Below, in pieces: positions 17,765 to 27,421 of a DNA stretch of 64,000 bases. The stretch is from contig NZ_LT800499.1 in the NCBI RefSeq assembly GCF_900166625.1, forward strand, positions 2,769,361 to 2,833,360, written 5' to 3'. The stretch's first letter is position 1. Each line of letters opens with the position of its first letter. The notes under the pieces were generated by a model. The model was not told the DNA's origin and searched no databases. It was given only the letters and a program-made list of their open reading frames with translations. Both the position numbers and the translations under genes were made by a program. Source of the DNA: Halobacillus massiliensis. GTDB taxonomy: Bacteria > Bacillota > Bacilli > Bacillales > Halobacillaceae.

Positions 17765-18877
17765 ATTGATTAATTTAGTAATAGAAGTTTGCCAGTAATA
17801 GAACAGGTCAAATATCCAATGGTTGGGAGAAGTTGTGGATTCCGCTTGCAAAGAAACTTGAGTTTCCGGTTCTTCTTTTTTTTCCAGCTGAAAAGAAGTG
17901 AGAAGCTTGTCTTCACTGTGTATCTCCAGTCGTCCATCCCCCGTTACTTTCTCTTCAATGGCTTGATCCTTTGGCTTGGCGTAATGAAGTTCTTCTGGGG
18001 TGATAAATTCATTTCCATCGGCCTTGTAAACTTTATTATCTGGGATAGAATTAGTCTCATAGTGATCAAATGCATAATCAAGCAGTTTGCTGGTTTCCTG
18101 ATAGGCCACATTTTGTGACTCACTTTTAAGAGTAATGACAATTACTTTTAGACCGTCTCTCTCAGCTGAAGTAGATAACGTCGTTCCTGATTGACTAACA
18201 AATCCTGTCTTCCCCCCCGTTACGTCCTCATTACTCGGGTCGATAAGCAGTTTATGGTGAGAAATGATAGTAGTCTCCCATCCTTCACCTTTCCAGTCTA
18301 ACTTTTTCATACCGAAATACTTGGAGAATGTAGGGTTTTTCAAAGCGTATTTAGTGAGAGCAGCCAGGTCTTTGGCCGTCGTCTGGTGTTTTGGATGATA
18401 TAGGCCGTGCGGGTTTTCAAAGTGGGTATTTCTTAAGCCGACTTCTTCTTTTAAATATTTATTTAGTTCTTCAGAGAATGCCTTCCCATTTCCGCTCATG
18501 TGTTCAGCAATGGCTAACCCGGCATCGTTTCCTGAATTAACTAAAAGGCCTTTTACTAATTTATCAAGAGTAACTACTTCCCCAGGTTCCAAGTAAACTC
18601 TTGTACCGTCTACTTCTCTTGCTTTCTCGCTAACCGTCACCTTATCCTGCAAATCAGCTTTCTCAATGGCGTAGATGGCCGTTGCCATTTTAGTGAGACT
18701 GGCAGGATACATCTTTTGATCAGCATTTTTCTCAAAGAGAATTTCTCCTGATTCTTCATCGATAACAATAGCTGATTCTGTTAAAAGGCTGATATCACCG
18801 CTTCCAGGAGCAAAAGCCGAGGTAACAGCAGGGATACAAAAGAAAGTTATTGCGAAAATAATAAACACTTTTTTCAT
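17762..18877 (-). CDS. D-alanyl-D-alanine carboxypeptidase (peptidase S11, DacF-like)
   Basis: A penicillin-binding protein that trims the terminal D-Ala of peptidoglycan stem peptides. Signal peptide (1-22), then SLTK (Ser-x-x-Lys, near 60-63), SGN near 115 and KTG near 214: all three active-site motifs are intact. After the catalytic domain comes a beta domain and a C-terminal amphipathic helix (last 20 residues) that should anchor it to the membrane. At 371 residues it fits DacF/DacB sporulation paralogues. The usual dacF-spoIIA context is absent, so the paralogue identity is uncertain. It shares a terminator with the SDR. Confidence 0.88.
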   Translation of the reverse strand: MKKVFIIFAITFFCIPAVTSAFAPGSGDISLLTESAIVIDEESGEILFEKNADQKMYPASLTKMATAIYAIEKADLQDKVTVSEKAREVDGTRVYLEPGEVVTLDKLVKGLLVNSGNDAGLAIAEHMSGNGKAFSEELNKYLKEEVGLRNTHFENPHGLYHPKHQTTAKDLAALTKYALKNPTFSKYFGMKKLDWKGEGWETTIISHHKLLIDPSNEDVTGGKTGFVSQSGTTLSTSAERDGLKVIVITLKSESQNVAYQETSKLLDYAFDHYETNSIPDNKVYKADGNEFITPEELHYAKPKDQAIEEKVTGDGRLEIHSEDKLLTSFQLEKKEEPETQVSLQAESTTSPNHWIFDLFYYWQTSITKLIN

Positions 18878-19234
18878 CTTTTTACCTCTAACTATTTGAA
18901 TTTATCACCGTTTTTCTCTTACCTAATGTAAGATTTTTCGTAAAATTACCTATTGACTATCTTATAAAAAATTTGTCGAAAATTGTTGTTAATGATTAAA
19001 ATTTAATATATTTGACACATACATTTTTTTCTAATCGTCAAGATTAATAGATTTTATTGAAAGTATTGGATGAATTGTCTGGATGCTGGTAAAAATACTT
19101 CAATGATTTAAACTAGTGAGGAAGGAAAAAAGATAAATATGGTTAAGAGAAAGAAAAAGACGGTTTTGTTTATTGGGGTAAGAGAAAAGATGCCTGGAAA
19201 TGACTCGTTTTCCGTGGGAGTTTGTCCCTTCCAG

Positions 19235-19449
19235 GAGCCTCGTTATTGCTTCGTTTTTTCTCAATGGTGAAAGAGAAAGAGTTGTTCCGTTTATCAAGGA
19301 CGGAGAAACACGGCTTGAAAATAGCTCGCTTTCCACGGGGAGCCTGTCATTGCTTCATTTAGTTCTCAATGATGAAAGAGAAAGAGCTGTTCCGTTTATC
19401 AAGGACGGAGAAACGCGGCTGGGAAATAGCTCGCTTTCCGCGGGGAGCC
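19235..19449 (+). repeat. Tandem direct repeat, two copies of 105 bp
   Basis: Copy 1 is 19235-19339 and copy 2 is 19340-19444, both beginning GAGCC and sharing blocks such as TGAAAGAGAAAGAG, TTCCGTTTATCAAGGACGGA and AATAGCTCGCTTTCC; a third GAGCC starts at 19445. About a dozen differences separate the copies. A further degenerate relative lies at 19192-19240. The duplication extends the left arm of palindromic element A. Confidence 0.85.
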
Positions 19450-19524
19450 GGTGAGCTAGCTCGTTGCACTCGCGGATCTCACCATGGCTCTATCTCCCTG
19501 CAGGAGTCTCGCCATTTCCCAGCC
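19417..19524 (+). repeat. Palindromic intergenic element A (108 bp)
   Basis: The ends GGCTGGGAAAT (19417-19427) and ATTTCCCAGCC (19514-19524) are perfect inverted repeats, with further internal pairing (GGTGAGC near 19450 with GATCTCACC near 19475). The G+C-rich, highly structured body looks like a dispersed intergenic repeat of Bacillaceae genomes rather than coding DNA. It may fold as RNA. Confidence 0.7.
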
Positions 19525-19630
19525 TCTTTTATTATTGGTGGTATAAACGGAACACTGTAGTTTCAGTAACCGCTCTTAAGGAAATAGGCTCTTCTTCCCC
19601 AATATTCCGTTACTCCTAATAAAAGTAAAG

Positions 19631-19745
19631 GGCCGGGGGAAACGGCGACACTCCTATGGGAGGATAGAACAGTGTGAGATCCCAAAGCTTTAGCCTGAGG
19701 GAACTCACCGTTCGCCCATGGAAAGCAAGTTTCCCCTGCCCCGGC
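19631..19745 (-). repeat. Palindromic intergenic element B, inverted relative of A
   Basis: The ends GGCCGGGGGAAAC and the reverse-related GTTTCCCCTGCCCCGGC bound 115 bp. Read on the minus strand it aligns with element A in order: GCTTTCC, GGTGAG, GATCTCAC, CTATCCTCCC and AGGAGT-TCGCC. It contains CTCC-TAT-GGGAG. Two members facing each other in opposite orientation flank 19525-19630. Confidence 0.65.
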
Positions 19746-19831
19746 TCTCTTTATTCAGACAAACGGAATTGCATTCTCATAGGCATCTACATCGCAGCAT
19801 TACCCTGCCTCGTCGACTATATTTTTAAAAG

Positions 19832-19878
19832 AAAAACAGCCCCGGGGATATTAGTTCTTTATACCCCCGGGGCTGTTT
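19832..19878 (-). terminator. Terminator of csoR-copA-copZ operon
   Basis: A 14-bp G+C-rich stem (19834-19847 with 19865-19878) lies 12 bases beyond the copZ stop and is followed on the minus strand by TTTTCTTTT. Confidence 0.85.
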
Positions 19879-19890
19879 ATTTAATCCATA

Positions 19891-20094
19891 TTATGAAACA
19901 ACATCGTATCCTTGTTCTTCAATGGCATCCTTCATATCATCTTTACTTACATTGTCTTCGGATTCTACGTCGACTTTGCCTGTTTGCAAATCAACTTTTA
20001 CCTCCTCTACTCCTTCTATTTCCTGCAGGGCACCTTTTACTGCTTTTTCGCAGTGTCCGCAAGTCATTCCTTCTACCATTAATGTTGTCTGCAT
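19891..20094 (-). CDS. copZ: Copper chaperone CopZ
   Basis: A 67-residue HMA-fold protein with the Cu(I) site GMTCGHCEKAV (Cys12, Cys15). It carries Cu(I) in the cytoplasm and hands it to CopA. It is the third gene of the csoR-copA-copZ operon, 20 bases after copA, and its acidic surface (many Asp/Glu) is normal for a chaperone docking on the pump's domains. Confidence 0.95.
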   Translation of the reverse strand: MQTTLMVEGMTCGHCEKAVKGALQEIEGVEEVKVDLQTGKVDVESEDNVSKDDMKDAIEEQGYDVVS

Positions 20095-20114
20095 GATTCT
20101 CCATCCTTTCTACC

Positions 20115-22520
20115 TTATATTTTTGCTCTTTTTAAACGAAGCGAATTGCTTACTACGCTTACTGAACTAAAAGCCATCGCTGCACCTGCCACCCAAGGTG
20201 CTAATAATCCAATAGCAGCTACCGGTATACCGGCCGTATTATAAGCAAGAGCCCAAAACAGGTTCTGCCGAATATTTTTCATCGTCGCGCGGCTTAAGTG
20301 AATAGATTTACTTAAATTTTCAAGGTCACCGCCGATCAGTGTTACATCAGCGGTTTCAATAGCGACATCAGAACCCGTGCCAATCGCTATGCCAATATCA
20401 GCGGTCGCCAGGGACGGAGCATCATTAATTCCGTCACCTACCATAGCTACTTTTTTCCCTTGAAGCTGAAGTTCTTTTACTTTTTCGGCTTTTTCTTCAG
20501 GCAGTACTCCGGCAAAAACTCCATCAATACCTACCTGCTTAGCGATTGCTCTGGCGGTTCGTTCATTATCGCCTGTGACCATATAAACCTCTAATCCAAG
20601 CTGCTTTAAATCGGAAATGGCTTGTTTAGACGTTTCCTTTACCGTATCGGCTACTGCTACATAGCCTTTGATTTCATCATCCACTGCTATGAGCATTGCT
20701 GTTTTACCATTATTCTCAAGGGCTGAAAGAGCATTTTCGTATTTTTCATAGGATAAATTTTCTCGCTCCATAAGCATGCGAGTTCCTACATAAATCTTCT
20801 CCCCCTCCACGACCGCATAAATTCCGTATCCTGGTATCGCTTCAAAATGAGAGGCTTCCTTCTCTTCTATTTTGTGTTTTTGACCATAAACGAGAATGGC
20901 TTCAGCAAGAGGGTGTTCAGAAGCTTTTTCGGCAGCCGCTAAAGCTTGCAGAAGTTTCCTTTCATCATAATCAATCGAAACTAAATCCGTAACTTCCGGT
21001 TTTCCTTTAGTAACGGTACCCGTTTTATCTAATAAGATTGTTGTCAAATCTTGAGTACCTTCTAAATATTCTCCTCCTTTAAAGAGGATTCCCTGCTCAG
21101 CCCCTTTTCCTGTTCCCACCATAATAGATGTCGGTGTAGCAAGCCCTAAAGCACAGGGACAGGCGATGACCAGTACGGCAATGGCCGCTTCTAAAGCTGC
21201 CGGCCATTCACCTGGTAAAACAAAGAAGAACCATACGGCAAAGGTGAGAATAGCAATACCAACAACAATCGGGACGAAAATACCGGAGATTATATCTGCG
21301 GTACGCTGTATCGGCGCTTTCGAGCCTTGAGCTTCCTCCACTATTTTTACAATTCCAGCAAGAGCGGTGTCTTTTCCTACCCGCTCTGCTTTCATTTGCA
21401 GGGTACCATTTTTATTAATGGTAGCACCAATCAAAGGATCTCCCTCTTTTTTCTCTATAGGAATGGATTCACCTGTAATCATTGATTCGTCAACAGAAGA
21501 AATGCCACGGATAATACTTCCATCAACCGGGATTTTTTCTCCAGGCTTAACGATAATAATGTCTTCAACCTGAACTTGATCTACAGGAATCTTTTCTTCT
21601 TTTCCTTCACGAATTACAGTGGCTTCCTTTGCTTGTAAATTCAATAGTTTTGTTAGAGCTGCCGTTGTTCGTCCCTTAGCGAGAGATTCAAACAATTTAC
21701 CAACTAAAATTAAGGTAATAAGAACAGCACTTGTTTCAAAGTAGAGTTCCGCCATCCTATCATGGTTTATCTGCCAGCGAATGGCTTCCACAACACTGTA
21801 AAAATAAGCCGCCGATGTACCTAATGCTACGAGCACATCCATATTGGCACTTTTATTCCGTAACGCCCGGTAAGCTCCTGTATAAAAGCGCGCCCCAATA
21901 TAAAACTGAACAGGAGTAGCCAGCAGAAACTGAAACCATGGATTCATTAAAATAGAGGGGACAGGCAAGCCAACATCCCATGGCAAATGAGCAATCATCG
22001 TATAAAGCAATGGAAAAGATAAGATAGCAGAAATCCATAACTGCCGCTTACGTTTCTTAATTTCTTCCTCTTTATATTCCTTCTGTTCCGCTCGTTCTTG
22101 CTTGACCACTGCGTCATAACCAAGTTTTTTTACTTTCTCAATAATCATGTCTATAGACACAATATCAGGTTCATAGTCCACAGTACCTGCCTCTGTCGCT
22201 AAATTGACGGCGGCATTTTCTACTCCGTCCATTTTATTTAAAACTTTTTGGATTCTCGTTGAACAAGCAGAACACGTCATACCGTGTATATCAAGTTCTA
22301 CTCTTTCTTTTTGAACACCATATCCAAGTTTTTCAATTTTTTCTGTGATCTGACGGGGGTTCACTTGCTGATCATCATAAGTAACGGAAGCACTTTCCAT
22401 AGACAGATTTACATTAGCCTGGACGCCTTCCATTTTGTTGAGCACCTTTTCAATCCTTGTTGAACAAGCGGAACATGTCATTCCTGTAATACCTAAACGC
22501 ATACTCTTTTGTCCGCTCAT
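20115..22520 (-). CDS. copA: Cu(I)-exporting P1B-type ATPase CopA
   Basis: An 801-residue copper pump. Two N-terminal HMA domains each have CSAC (Cys16/19 and Cys83/86). The membrane part shows the P1B-1 set: [11 protein letters not shown] in TM6, YN in [10 protein letters not shown] and MAFSS in the last helices, which mark Cu(I) specificity. [28 protein letters not shown] and [11 protein letters not shown] complete the ATPase core. AAGGAGG is eight bases before the ATG. It lies 13 bases after csoR and is the central gene of the operon. Confidence 0.96.
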   Translation of the reverse strand: MSGQKSMRLGITGMTCSACSTRIEKVLNKMEGVQANVNLSMESASVTYDDQQVNPRQITEKIEKLGYGVQKERVELDIHGMTCSACSTRIQKVLNKMDGVENAAVNLATEAGTVDYEPDIVSIDMIIEKVKKLGYDAVVKQERAEQKEYKEEEIKKRKRQLWISAILSFPLLYTMIAHLPWDVGLPVPSILMNPWFQFLLATPVQFYIGARFYTGAYRALRNKSANMDVLVALGTSAAYFYSVVEAIRWQINHDRMAELYFETSAVLITLILVGKLFESLAKGRTTAALTKLLNLQAKEATVIREGKEEKIPVDQVQVEDIIIVKPGEKIPVDGSIIRGISSVDESMITGESIPIEKKEGDPLIGATINKNGTLQMKAERVGKDTALAGIVKIVEEAQGSKAPIQRTADIISGIFVPIVVGIAILTFAVWFFFVLPGEWPAALEAAIAVLVIACPCALGLATPTSIMVGTGKGAEQGILFKGGEYLEGTQDLTTILLDKTGTVTKGKPEVTDLVSIDYDERKLLQALAAAEKASEHPLAEAILVYGQKHKIEEKEASHFEAIPGYGIYAVVEGEKIYVGTRMLMERENLSYEKYENALSALENNGKTAMLIAVDDEIKGYVAVADTVKETSKQAISDLKQLGLEVYMVTGDNERTARAIAKQVGIDGVFAGVLPEEKAEKVKELQLQGKKVAMVGDGINDAPSLATADIGIAIGTGSDVAIETADVTLIGGDLENLSKSIHLSRATMKNIRQNLFWALAYNTAGIPVAAIGLLAPWVAGAAMAFSSVSVVSNSLRLKRAKI

Positions 22521-22533
22521 TACATAGGCCTCC

Positions 22534-22851
22534 TTACTTAGAGAATTGCTGAATCACTTTCATCAGCTCATCAATCGCCTCTTCGCCATCGCCATTCTTC
22601 ACCGCACTTGCGACACAATGATGGGTATGACGCTCCATTAAATTAAACCCTACTTTATTTAATGCCTTATTAATCGCTGAAATTTGGATAAGAATATCGA
22701 CACAGTAACGGTCCTCTTCCACCATTTTTTGAATGCCTCTTACTTGTCCTTCAATCCTCTTCAAACGATTCATTACAGCTTCTTTTTCTTTATTCGTTCT
22801 AGGAGTAACAGGTTTTTTTCCACTGTTTTCTGGTAAAAACTCATCGTTCAT
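22534..22851 (-). CDS. csoR: Copper-sensing repressor CsoR
   Basis: A 105-residue all-helical repressor. The Cu(I) ligands are the Cys of DRYCVDIL and the His/Cys of [10 protein letters not shown], matching the Cys-His-Cys set of Cso[17 protein letters not shown] is the family DNA-binding surface. I start it at ATG 22851, nine bases from AGGAGG; an ATG six bases earlier is too close, and the frame extends further without signals. It should repress the operon until Cu(I) binds. Confidence 0.94.
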   Translation of the reverse strand: MNDEFLPENSGKKPVTPRTNKEKEAVMNRLKRIEGQVRGIQKMVEEDRYCVDILIQISAINKALNKVGFNLMERHTHHCVASAVKNGDGEEAIDELMKVIQQFSK

Positions 22852-22875
22852 TTGCATTTTCCTCCTCTTATTTCC

Positions 22876-22905
22876 AATATACCCCTCACAGGTATGTACA
22901 GTCAA
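22876..22905 (-). promoter_or_regulatory. cop promoter with CsoR box
   Basis: On the minus strand -35 TTGACT (22900-22905) and -10 TATATT (22876-22881) are separated by 18 bases. The spacer holds the pseudo-palindrome ATACC-N7-GGTAT (22879-22895) with a CCCC tract, like the CsoR box before B. subtilis copZA. Repressor binding would cover the promoter. Confidence 0.8.
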
Positions 22906-23297
22906 TAAATTTGTTTAAACATTTTTTCATAATTTCCGCATTAAGGTAACAGAGCATTTCACTATCAACACTAGTAGCTATATAACCCTATTCATACAGT
23001 AACCTTAAAAAATTTTATCTATTCTTTTGATTTAAATTACCTTACTTATTGAGCACTCGTATACCCTTCACCTGTATCATTCTATACCTAAACACTTAAA
23101 GTGCTGACATCCAGAATACACCCTTACTATCATTTTCTCATACTTTCCACCTAAATATAAATTGAATAGATTCATTCATCAGGTTTAATAGGCTGGAAAG
23201 CACTTTTTCTAATAAAATAGGAGGCTGTCTTAGCAGATTTCGTTTTTATTCATAGAATATAGAGTATCGCTACTTGCATACAGAAGGAGGGAAATAT
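22906..23297. other. Intergenic, no gene seen
   Basis: About 390 AT-rich bases. Apart from the promoters at each end (CATAGAATA at 23251-23259 fits a sigma-K -10) I see no coding frame or clear structure. Confidence 0.6.
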
Positions 23298-23567
23298 ATG
23301 GGGTGCAGAAGAAGCAATAATGTAGGCGGTGCTTCAAAAAACCGCAGACGCATTGCCGGTGTTTCTGATAAAGGCAGCTGTAACAATGTTGCAGGAGTTT
23401 CTGATAACAATTTCAAAGTACCTGTCAAGTCGTATATTGATGGAGAAGATTTCTGCCGTGCAGTAAACCGTTGTTTAAATAATGATGTCATGGGGGCCAG
23501 TGAAAATAATAATAACAGCCGCCGCCATCATAAAAAACGCGGAAGCATGTGGGATTCTTGGTTTTAA
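23298..23567 (+). CDS. Asn/Ser/Arg-rich small protein with degenerate repeats
   Basis: An 89-residue protein starting at ATG 23298 behind AAGGAGG. It contains a loosely repeated motif N-N/D-V-x-G-A/V-S-D/K, seen as NNVGGAS, RIAGVSDK, NNVAGVSDN and NDVMGASEN, with four cysteines and a basic tail (RRHHKKR). The composition and the possible sigma-K -10 upstream suggest a spore coat or crust component, but I do not recognise a family. A terminator follows. Confidence 0.6.
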   Translation: MGCRRSNNVGGASKNRRRIAGVSDKGSCNNVAGVSDNNFKVPVKSYIDGEDFCRAVNRCLNNDVMGASENNNNSRRHHKKRGSMWDSWF

Positions 23568-23610
23568 ATAAATAAACGATTTACCAATTACAGCTAAGGA
23601 TGGATGATGT

Positions 23611-23645
23611 GTTAGATTCCGCATATCGCGGAGTCTGACATTTTT
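23611..23645 (+). terminator. Terminator of Asn-rich protein gene
   Basis: GTTAGATTCCGC (23611-23622) pairs with GCGGAGTCTGAC (23628-23639), allowing one G-U, followed by T5CTTTC. Confidence 0.8.
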
Positions 23646-23755
23646 CTTTCTATTAAAAGCATTTGAAAAAAAAAAAGATAGACGACGTCCATTATTCATT
23701 GTGTTAACTCCCTGTGAGGTCTATAATAGATTCATTTAAAGAGAGGAGTTTTAGA

Positions 23756-24190
23756 ATGGATACAGGAATAATAGAGCTGGCTGCCAGAGAAGAATGGAAA
23801 GAAGCTTATCCCGTTATGAAGCAGCTTCGGCCCCAGCACAGCGAAGAAGCGTATGTAGAGCTCGTAGAAGAAGCACAAAAGAAGCAAGACTATAAGATGT
23901 TTGCCCTTTATCAGAAAGAAAAAATTGTATCCGTTATTGGTTTTATGCCGCAAATCACCCTTTACTATGGAAAATTCATCTGGGTTTGCGATTTAGTCAC
24001 GGATTCTAATGTTAGATCCAGTGGCTGTGGTAAGGAACTGCTGACCTATGTACATAATTGGGCCGTTTCAAATGGCTATAATTCTATTGCCCTATCTTCG
24101 GGTCTACAGCGTGAAGAGGCTCATCGATTTTATGAAAAGAAATTGGATTATCAAAAAGTGAGCTATGTTTTTAAAAAGGATTTGACATAA
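23756..24190 (+). CDS. GNAT family N-acetyltransferase
   Basis: A 144-residue acetyltransferase: the central strand and acetyl-CoA loop read WVCDLVTDSNVRSSGCGKELL, where the Q/R-x-x-G-x-G/A motif is RSSGCGK, followed by NSIALSSGLQREEAHRFYEK, a typical C-terminal GNAT block. The substrate is unknown. GAGAGGAG precedes ATG 23756; 14 more codons upstream have no ribosome site. Monocistronic with a terminator that also serves the symporter gene. Confidence 0.85.
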   Translation: MDTGIIELAAREEWKEAYPVMKQLRPQHSEEAYVELVEEAQKKQDYKMFALYQKEKIVSVIGFMPQITLYYGKFIWVCDLVTDSNVRSSGCGKELLTYVHNWAVSNGYNSIALSSGLQREEAHRFYEKKLDYQKVSYVFKKDLT

Positions 24191-24233
24191 AAAAGAAGCG
24201 GTTTCCCTGCATAGAAGGGAAACCGCTTCTTTT
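24189..24233. terminator. Bidirectional terminator
   Basis: AAAAGAAGCGGTTTCCC (24191-24207) pairs perfectly with 24217-24233. It separates convergent GNAT and symporter genes. Confidence 0.9.
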
Positions 24234-24237
24234 ACAT

Positions 24238-25683
24238 TCAACCGGATTTCTTCAGCTCATCATACATCGCATTTTCCCTTTCACGCTTAGACAATAAAGT
24301 AACGGTCAGTAGAACTACAATGGAAACAGGCAGCCCTAGGAAAACAGGATGGAGACCAAATGGATGGCCGGCAATCTGCCAGAATACAGCTACAATAAGT
24401 CCTGTCCACATAGCTGCAAGTCCTGCTGTTTTAGTTGTCCTTCTCCAGAATAATCCGAACATCACAGGTGCCAGCAATCCAGATACGAGCATAGCTGTTC
24501 CAGTGATCCATAAAGTAACAAGCTGCGGGATATAGAGAGCCAGCAGCAAAGCTATGATCGAAACACCGATTACTGATCTCCTGCTGTATGTTAACATTTT
24601 CTTATCATCAAAGCTTTTCATTCTAGGCTTTACTACATCATTTACAACGGATGAGGAAGCGGCAAGGAAAAATGAATCGGCACAGGAAATGACAGTGGCT
24701 AATAAAGCAATAAGCATTATAATCACTAAAGGAAAAGGTAAAACAAGACCAATGATTTCATAATAAATCAATGCAGGGTCAATGCCCGTCATATTTAAAC
24801 CATAACGAGCTAATACTCCTATTAGAACGGTGGCTGCTGCGGTTAAAAACCCTAAGACAATCGCCGCCCAGAAACCGGTTATGGCTGTTTTTATGTTTTT
24901 AGCAGCCCAAAACCGCTGCCATAAATCCTGTCTTACAAACTGGTAGGCTCCGATCGTCAGCATGTACACCCAAAATTCAGAAGGACTGATATTAAAAATA
25001 CTTAACATATTCCCAGCTTCTGCTCCTCTGGCACGTTCAGCAAAAGCTCCCCAGTCACCAACCATAAGCAGGATTACAATTAATAAAAAGAATACCCCAG
25101 CTGTTTGAATCGTTCCATGTATGGCATCCTGGACCATAACGGATTTAAGACCCCCGTAATAGGTCTTCAACGTTAAAAGTACCCAGCTTATTATAATTCC
25201 TATCGTCATATCTAATCCTATGGTCAGTTTCAAGATCGTAGCGATTGCGACAAACTGCATACCGGTAATAGCACAGTAAGCGCAGAGTATGCTGATGACA
25301 GTAGGGATCCTTGCACCTTCTCCAAAGCGAAGCGCCGTGAAGTCACCTAAAGTAACCATATTGTATTTTTCGCCAAGCAGTCTAATCCGCTTTAATAAAA
25401 AGGCAGCAATAACAATGGAGGTTAAGGTAAAACCGATCGCCAGCCACTGCTGCCCCATGCCGGCGTTATAACCATTTGTCATATAACCGAGCAATATGGA
25501 TCCTCCAATAGCTGTACCTACAAATGTTAAGATGAGAGGCATCAGTTTAGTAGAACGGCCGGCTACATTATAATCTTCATATGTTTTAATATTTCTATTA
25601 ATAAAGAGAGAAAGCCCAAATAAGAATACAAAATAAATAGCAATAATAGATATAAGAATAACCTCTTGCTGGCTGCTAAACAT
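24238..25683 (-). CDS. Sodium:solute symporter (SSS family)
   Basis: A 481-residue transporter with about 13 helices. SSS features: AGRSTKLMPLILTFVGTAIGG after TM1, GYMTNGYNAG, and TVISCADSFFLAASSSVVND near 335 in the sodium-site region. The family moves sugars, amino acids, proline or carboxylates with Na+. Its ATG overlaps the amidohydrolase stop codon (TAATG), so the two are translationally coupled and the substrate is probably related to what the hydrolase acts on. Confidence 0.9.
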   Translation of the reverse strand: MFSSQQEVILISIIAIYFVFLFGLSLFINRNIKTYEDYNVAGRSTKLMPLILTFVGTAIGGSILLGYMTNGYNAGMGQQWLAIGFTLTSIVIAAFLLKRIRLLGEKYNMVTLGDFTALRFGEGARIPTVISILCAYCAITGMQFVAIATILKLTIGLDMTIGIIISWVLLTLKTYYGGLKSVMVQDAIHGTIQTAGVFFLLIVILLMVGDWGAFAERARGAEAGNMLSIFNISPSEFWVYMLTIGAYQFVRQDLWQRFWAAKNIKTAITGFWAAIVLGFLTAAATVLIGVLARYGLNMTGIDPALIYYEIIGLVLPFPLVIIMLIALLATVISCADSFFLAASSSVVNDVVKPRMKSFDDKKMLTYSRRSVIGVSIIALLLALYIPQLVTLWITGTAMLVSGLLAPVMFGLFWRRTTKTAGLAAMWTGLIVAVFWQIAGHPFGLHPVFLGLPVSIVVLLTVTLLSKRERENAMYDELKKSG

Positions 25684-27308
25684 TAAATCACCCTTTCCGA
25701 TGGTTGAGTACTATAAATTAACTTTCCGTCCGCATATACGGCTTTTGTTCGAATCGATAATAATTCTTCTGGTTCTATCTCTAATGGATTTTCATAAATT
25801 ACGATAAGATCGGCTTTAGCTCCTTTTTTTAAAACACCAAGTTGTTCTTCTTCAAAGGAACTGTAGGCAGCATCTGTTGTGTAGGACTTTAAAGCTTCCC
25901 ATACGCTGATTCGTTCTTCTTCATCGACCACTTGTCCACTCGATGTTTTCCTCGTGACAAGACTGTAAATCCCTCTCCACGGATTTGCATCACATACTGG
26001 TAAATCAGAGTTAGCTGGAGCCGTTATGCCGAGCTGTTTCATCGATTGATGAGGAAAGGCCCCTTTCATCCTTTTCTTTCCTAATTTGTCTATATAGTTG
26101 TCTCCGATGTCGTACAGAAAACCTAAAGAGGATCCAGCGATTAAACCCAAATTCTTCATCATCTTCAAGTGTTCCCTTGAAGGAAAAATACAGTGCTCTA
26201 CTCTGTTGCGCATATCGTTTATCTTCTCCGTACGACTGATCTCTTCAAATGAATGAAGGGCAGTTTCAATCGCTCGATCACCAATAGCGTGGACTGCAAT
26301 ACGAAGCCCGGACTTGATGCCTTTTTTCATAAGAGGCATAATTTCTTCGACTGTGTTATAAAGAATTCCTGTTTCCTCTGTTCCTATGTAAGGAGTCGAA
26401 AATGCAGCCGTTTTTCCTCCAACACTTCCATCGAGCATAAACTTTAAGCCTTGAATTTTTAACTTATCATTTCCAAAACCGCTTCTTATCCCGACTTTTA
26501 ATACTTCCTCCAATGAACCTGTAAACCCATTTTGATCTACAGCCCATAACCAAGGTCTGATTCTTACACTCAATTCGTTTTCATTTAGTAACCATTGATA
26601 AAGCTGTAAGTCATCAGTTTGTGTCGACATATCATGGACAGTCGTAATCCCCCACGAAGCAAACTTCTTCTGAGCCCGTCTCATACCTTCCGCCATTTCC
26701 TGAAGACTATATTTTGGTGCGGCAATTAACCCTTGAGCTTTTTCCTGTAATAATCCTGTTAATCTTCCTTCTGAATCTCGTTCGATATGTCCGCCTTGAG
26801 GATTTGGTGTTTCTTCCGTTACTCCGCTTAATTCCAGTGCCCTGGTATTAGCAACAGCCATGTGGGCACATGTCCTTTTTAAAACTACAGGATGGTTGGG
26901 GGCTGCTTCATCTAAGTCCCAGCGGGTAGGGTTACGTTTTTCTTTTAATTTGCTGTCATCCCATCCCCATCCAATAATCCACTGATCTTCTTCCGTTTGG
27001 TCAGCACTTTCTCTCACTTTACTTAAGATTTCCTTTAAAGAAGACGCTGCTTCTGGCTTACAGTCTATTTCTAACAAAGTCTGCGCGTAGATCGCGGGGT
27101 GTATATGGCTTTCTATAAACCCAGGCATTAAAGTACTCCCCTCTAAATCAATAACCTCTGTATCAGCCCCTTGATAAAAAAGGGCTTCTTGTTCATTGCC
27201 TACATAGATGATCTCTCCCTGTTTCACGGCAGCTGCATTAGCTAAAGGAGAACCATCATCCATTGTAAGCAAGTTTCCATTGTAAAAAATCATATCCGCC
27301 CAGTTCAT
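25683..27308 (-). CDS. Amidohydrolase family protein (YtcJ-like)
   Basis: A 541-residue metal-dependent hydrolase of the amidohydrolase_3 group. Metal-binding motif FIESHIHP near 67-74, LMLDGSVGG-type block near 290, HAIGDRAIE near 340 and the C-terminal KKGAKADLIVIYENP typical of the family. Relatives act on exocyclic amides, formamides or ring amides; the substrate is not predictable. Start ATG 27308 has GGAGG eight bases upstream. A 72-codon in-frame extension exists but covers the leader hairpin. Cotranscribed with the symporter and preceded by a terminator-bearing leader. Confidence 0.85.
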   Translation of the reverse strand: MNWADMIFYNGNLLTMDDGSPLANAAAVKQGEIIYVGNEQEALFYQGADTEVIDLEGSTLMPGFIESHIHPAIYAQTLLEIDCKPEAASSLKEILSKVRESADQTEEDQWIIGWGWDDSKLKEKRNPTRWDLDEAAPNHPVVLKRTCAHMAVANTRALELSGVTEETPNPQGGHIERDSEGRLTGLLQEKAQGLIAAPKYSLQEMAEGMRRAQKKFASWGITTVHDMSTQTDDLQLYQWLLNENELSVRIRPWLWAVDQNGFTGSLEEVLKVGIRSGFGNDKLKIQGLKFMLDGSVGGKTAAFSTPYIGTEETGILYNTVEEIMPLMKKGIKSGLRIAVHAIGDRAIETALHSFEEISRTEKINDMRNRVEHCIFPSREHLKMMKNLGLIAGSSLGFLYDIGDNYIDKLGKKRMKGAFPHQSMKQLGITAPANSDLPVCDANPWRGIYSLVTRKTSSGQVVDEEERISVWEALKSYTTDAAYSSFEEEQLGVLKKGAKADLIVIYENPLEIEPEELLSIRTKAVYADGKLIYSTQPSERVI

Positions 27309-27421
27309 GTCTATAACCTCCTGGAAATTAAATAGATACATTTGAAGTAAGCAGGAAAAAGGGTATGGTTGTAAAGTCAAATGGAAATAACCAGTTCTAT
27401 AAGATCCCTCCTTTTTTATAT

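Larger units (their letters stand above)
18878..19831. other. Gene-free repeat block
   Basis: About 950 bases with no convincing gene; open frames here run through repeats. From 19190 it contains a degenerate element, a 105-bp tandem duplication and two larger palindromic elements in opposite orientation (listed separately). The left part (18900-19100) is AT-rich and should contain the promoter of the DD-carboxypeptidase gene. Confidence 0.7.

Noticed and set aside
19192-19524. A CRISPR array.
   Set aside because: Repeats are 105 bp in two adjacent copies without unique spacers, and no cas genes are near.
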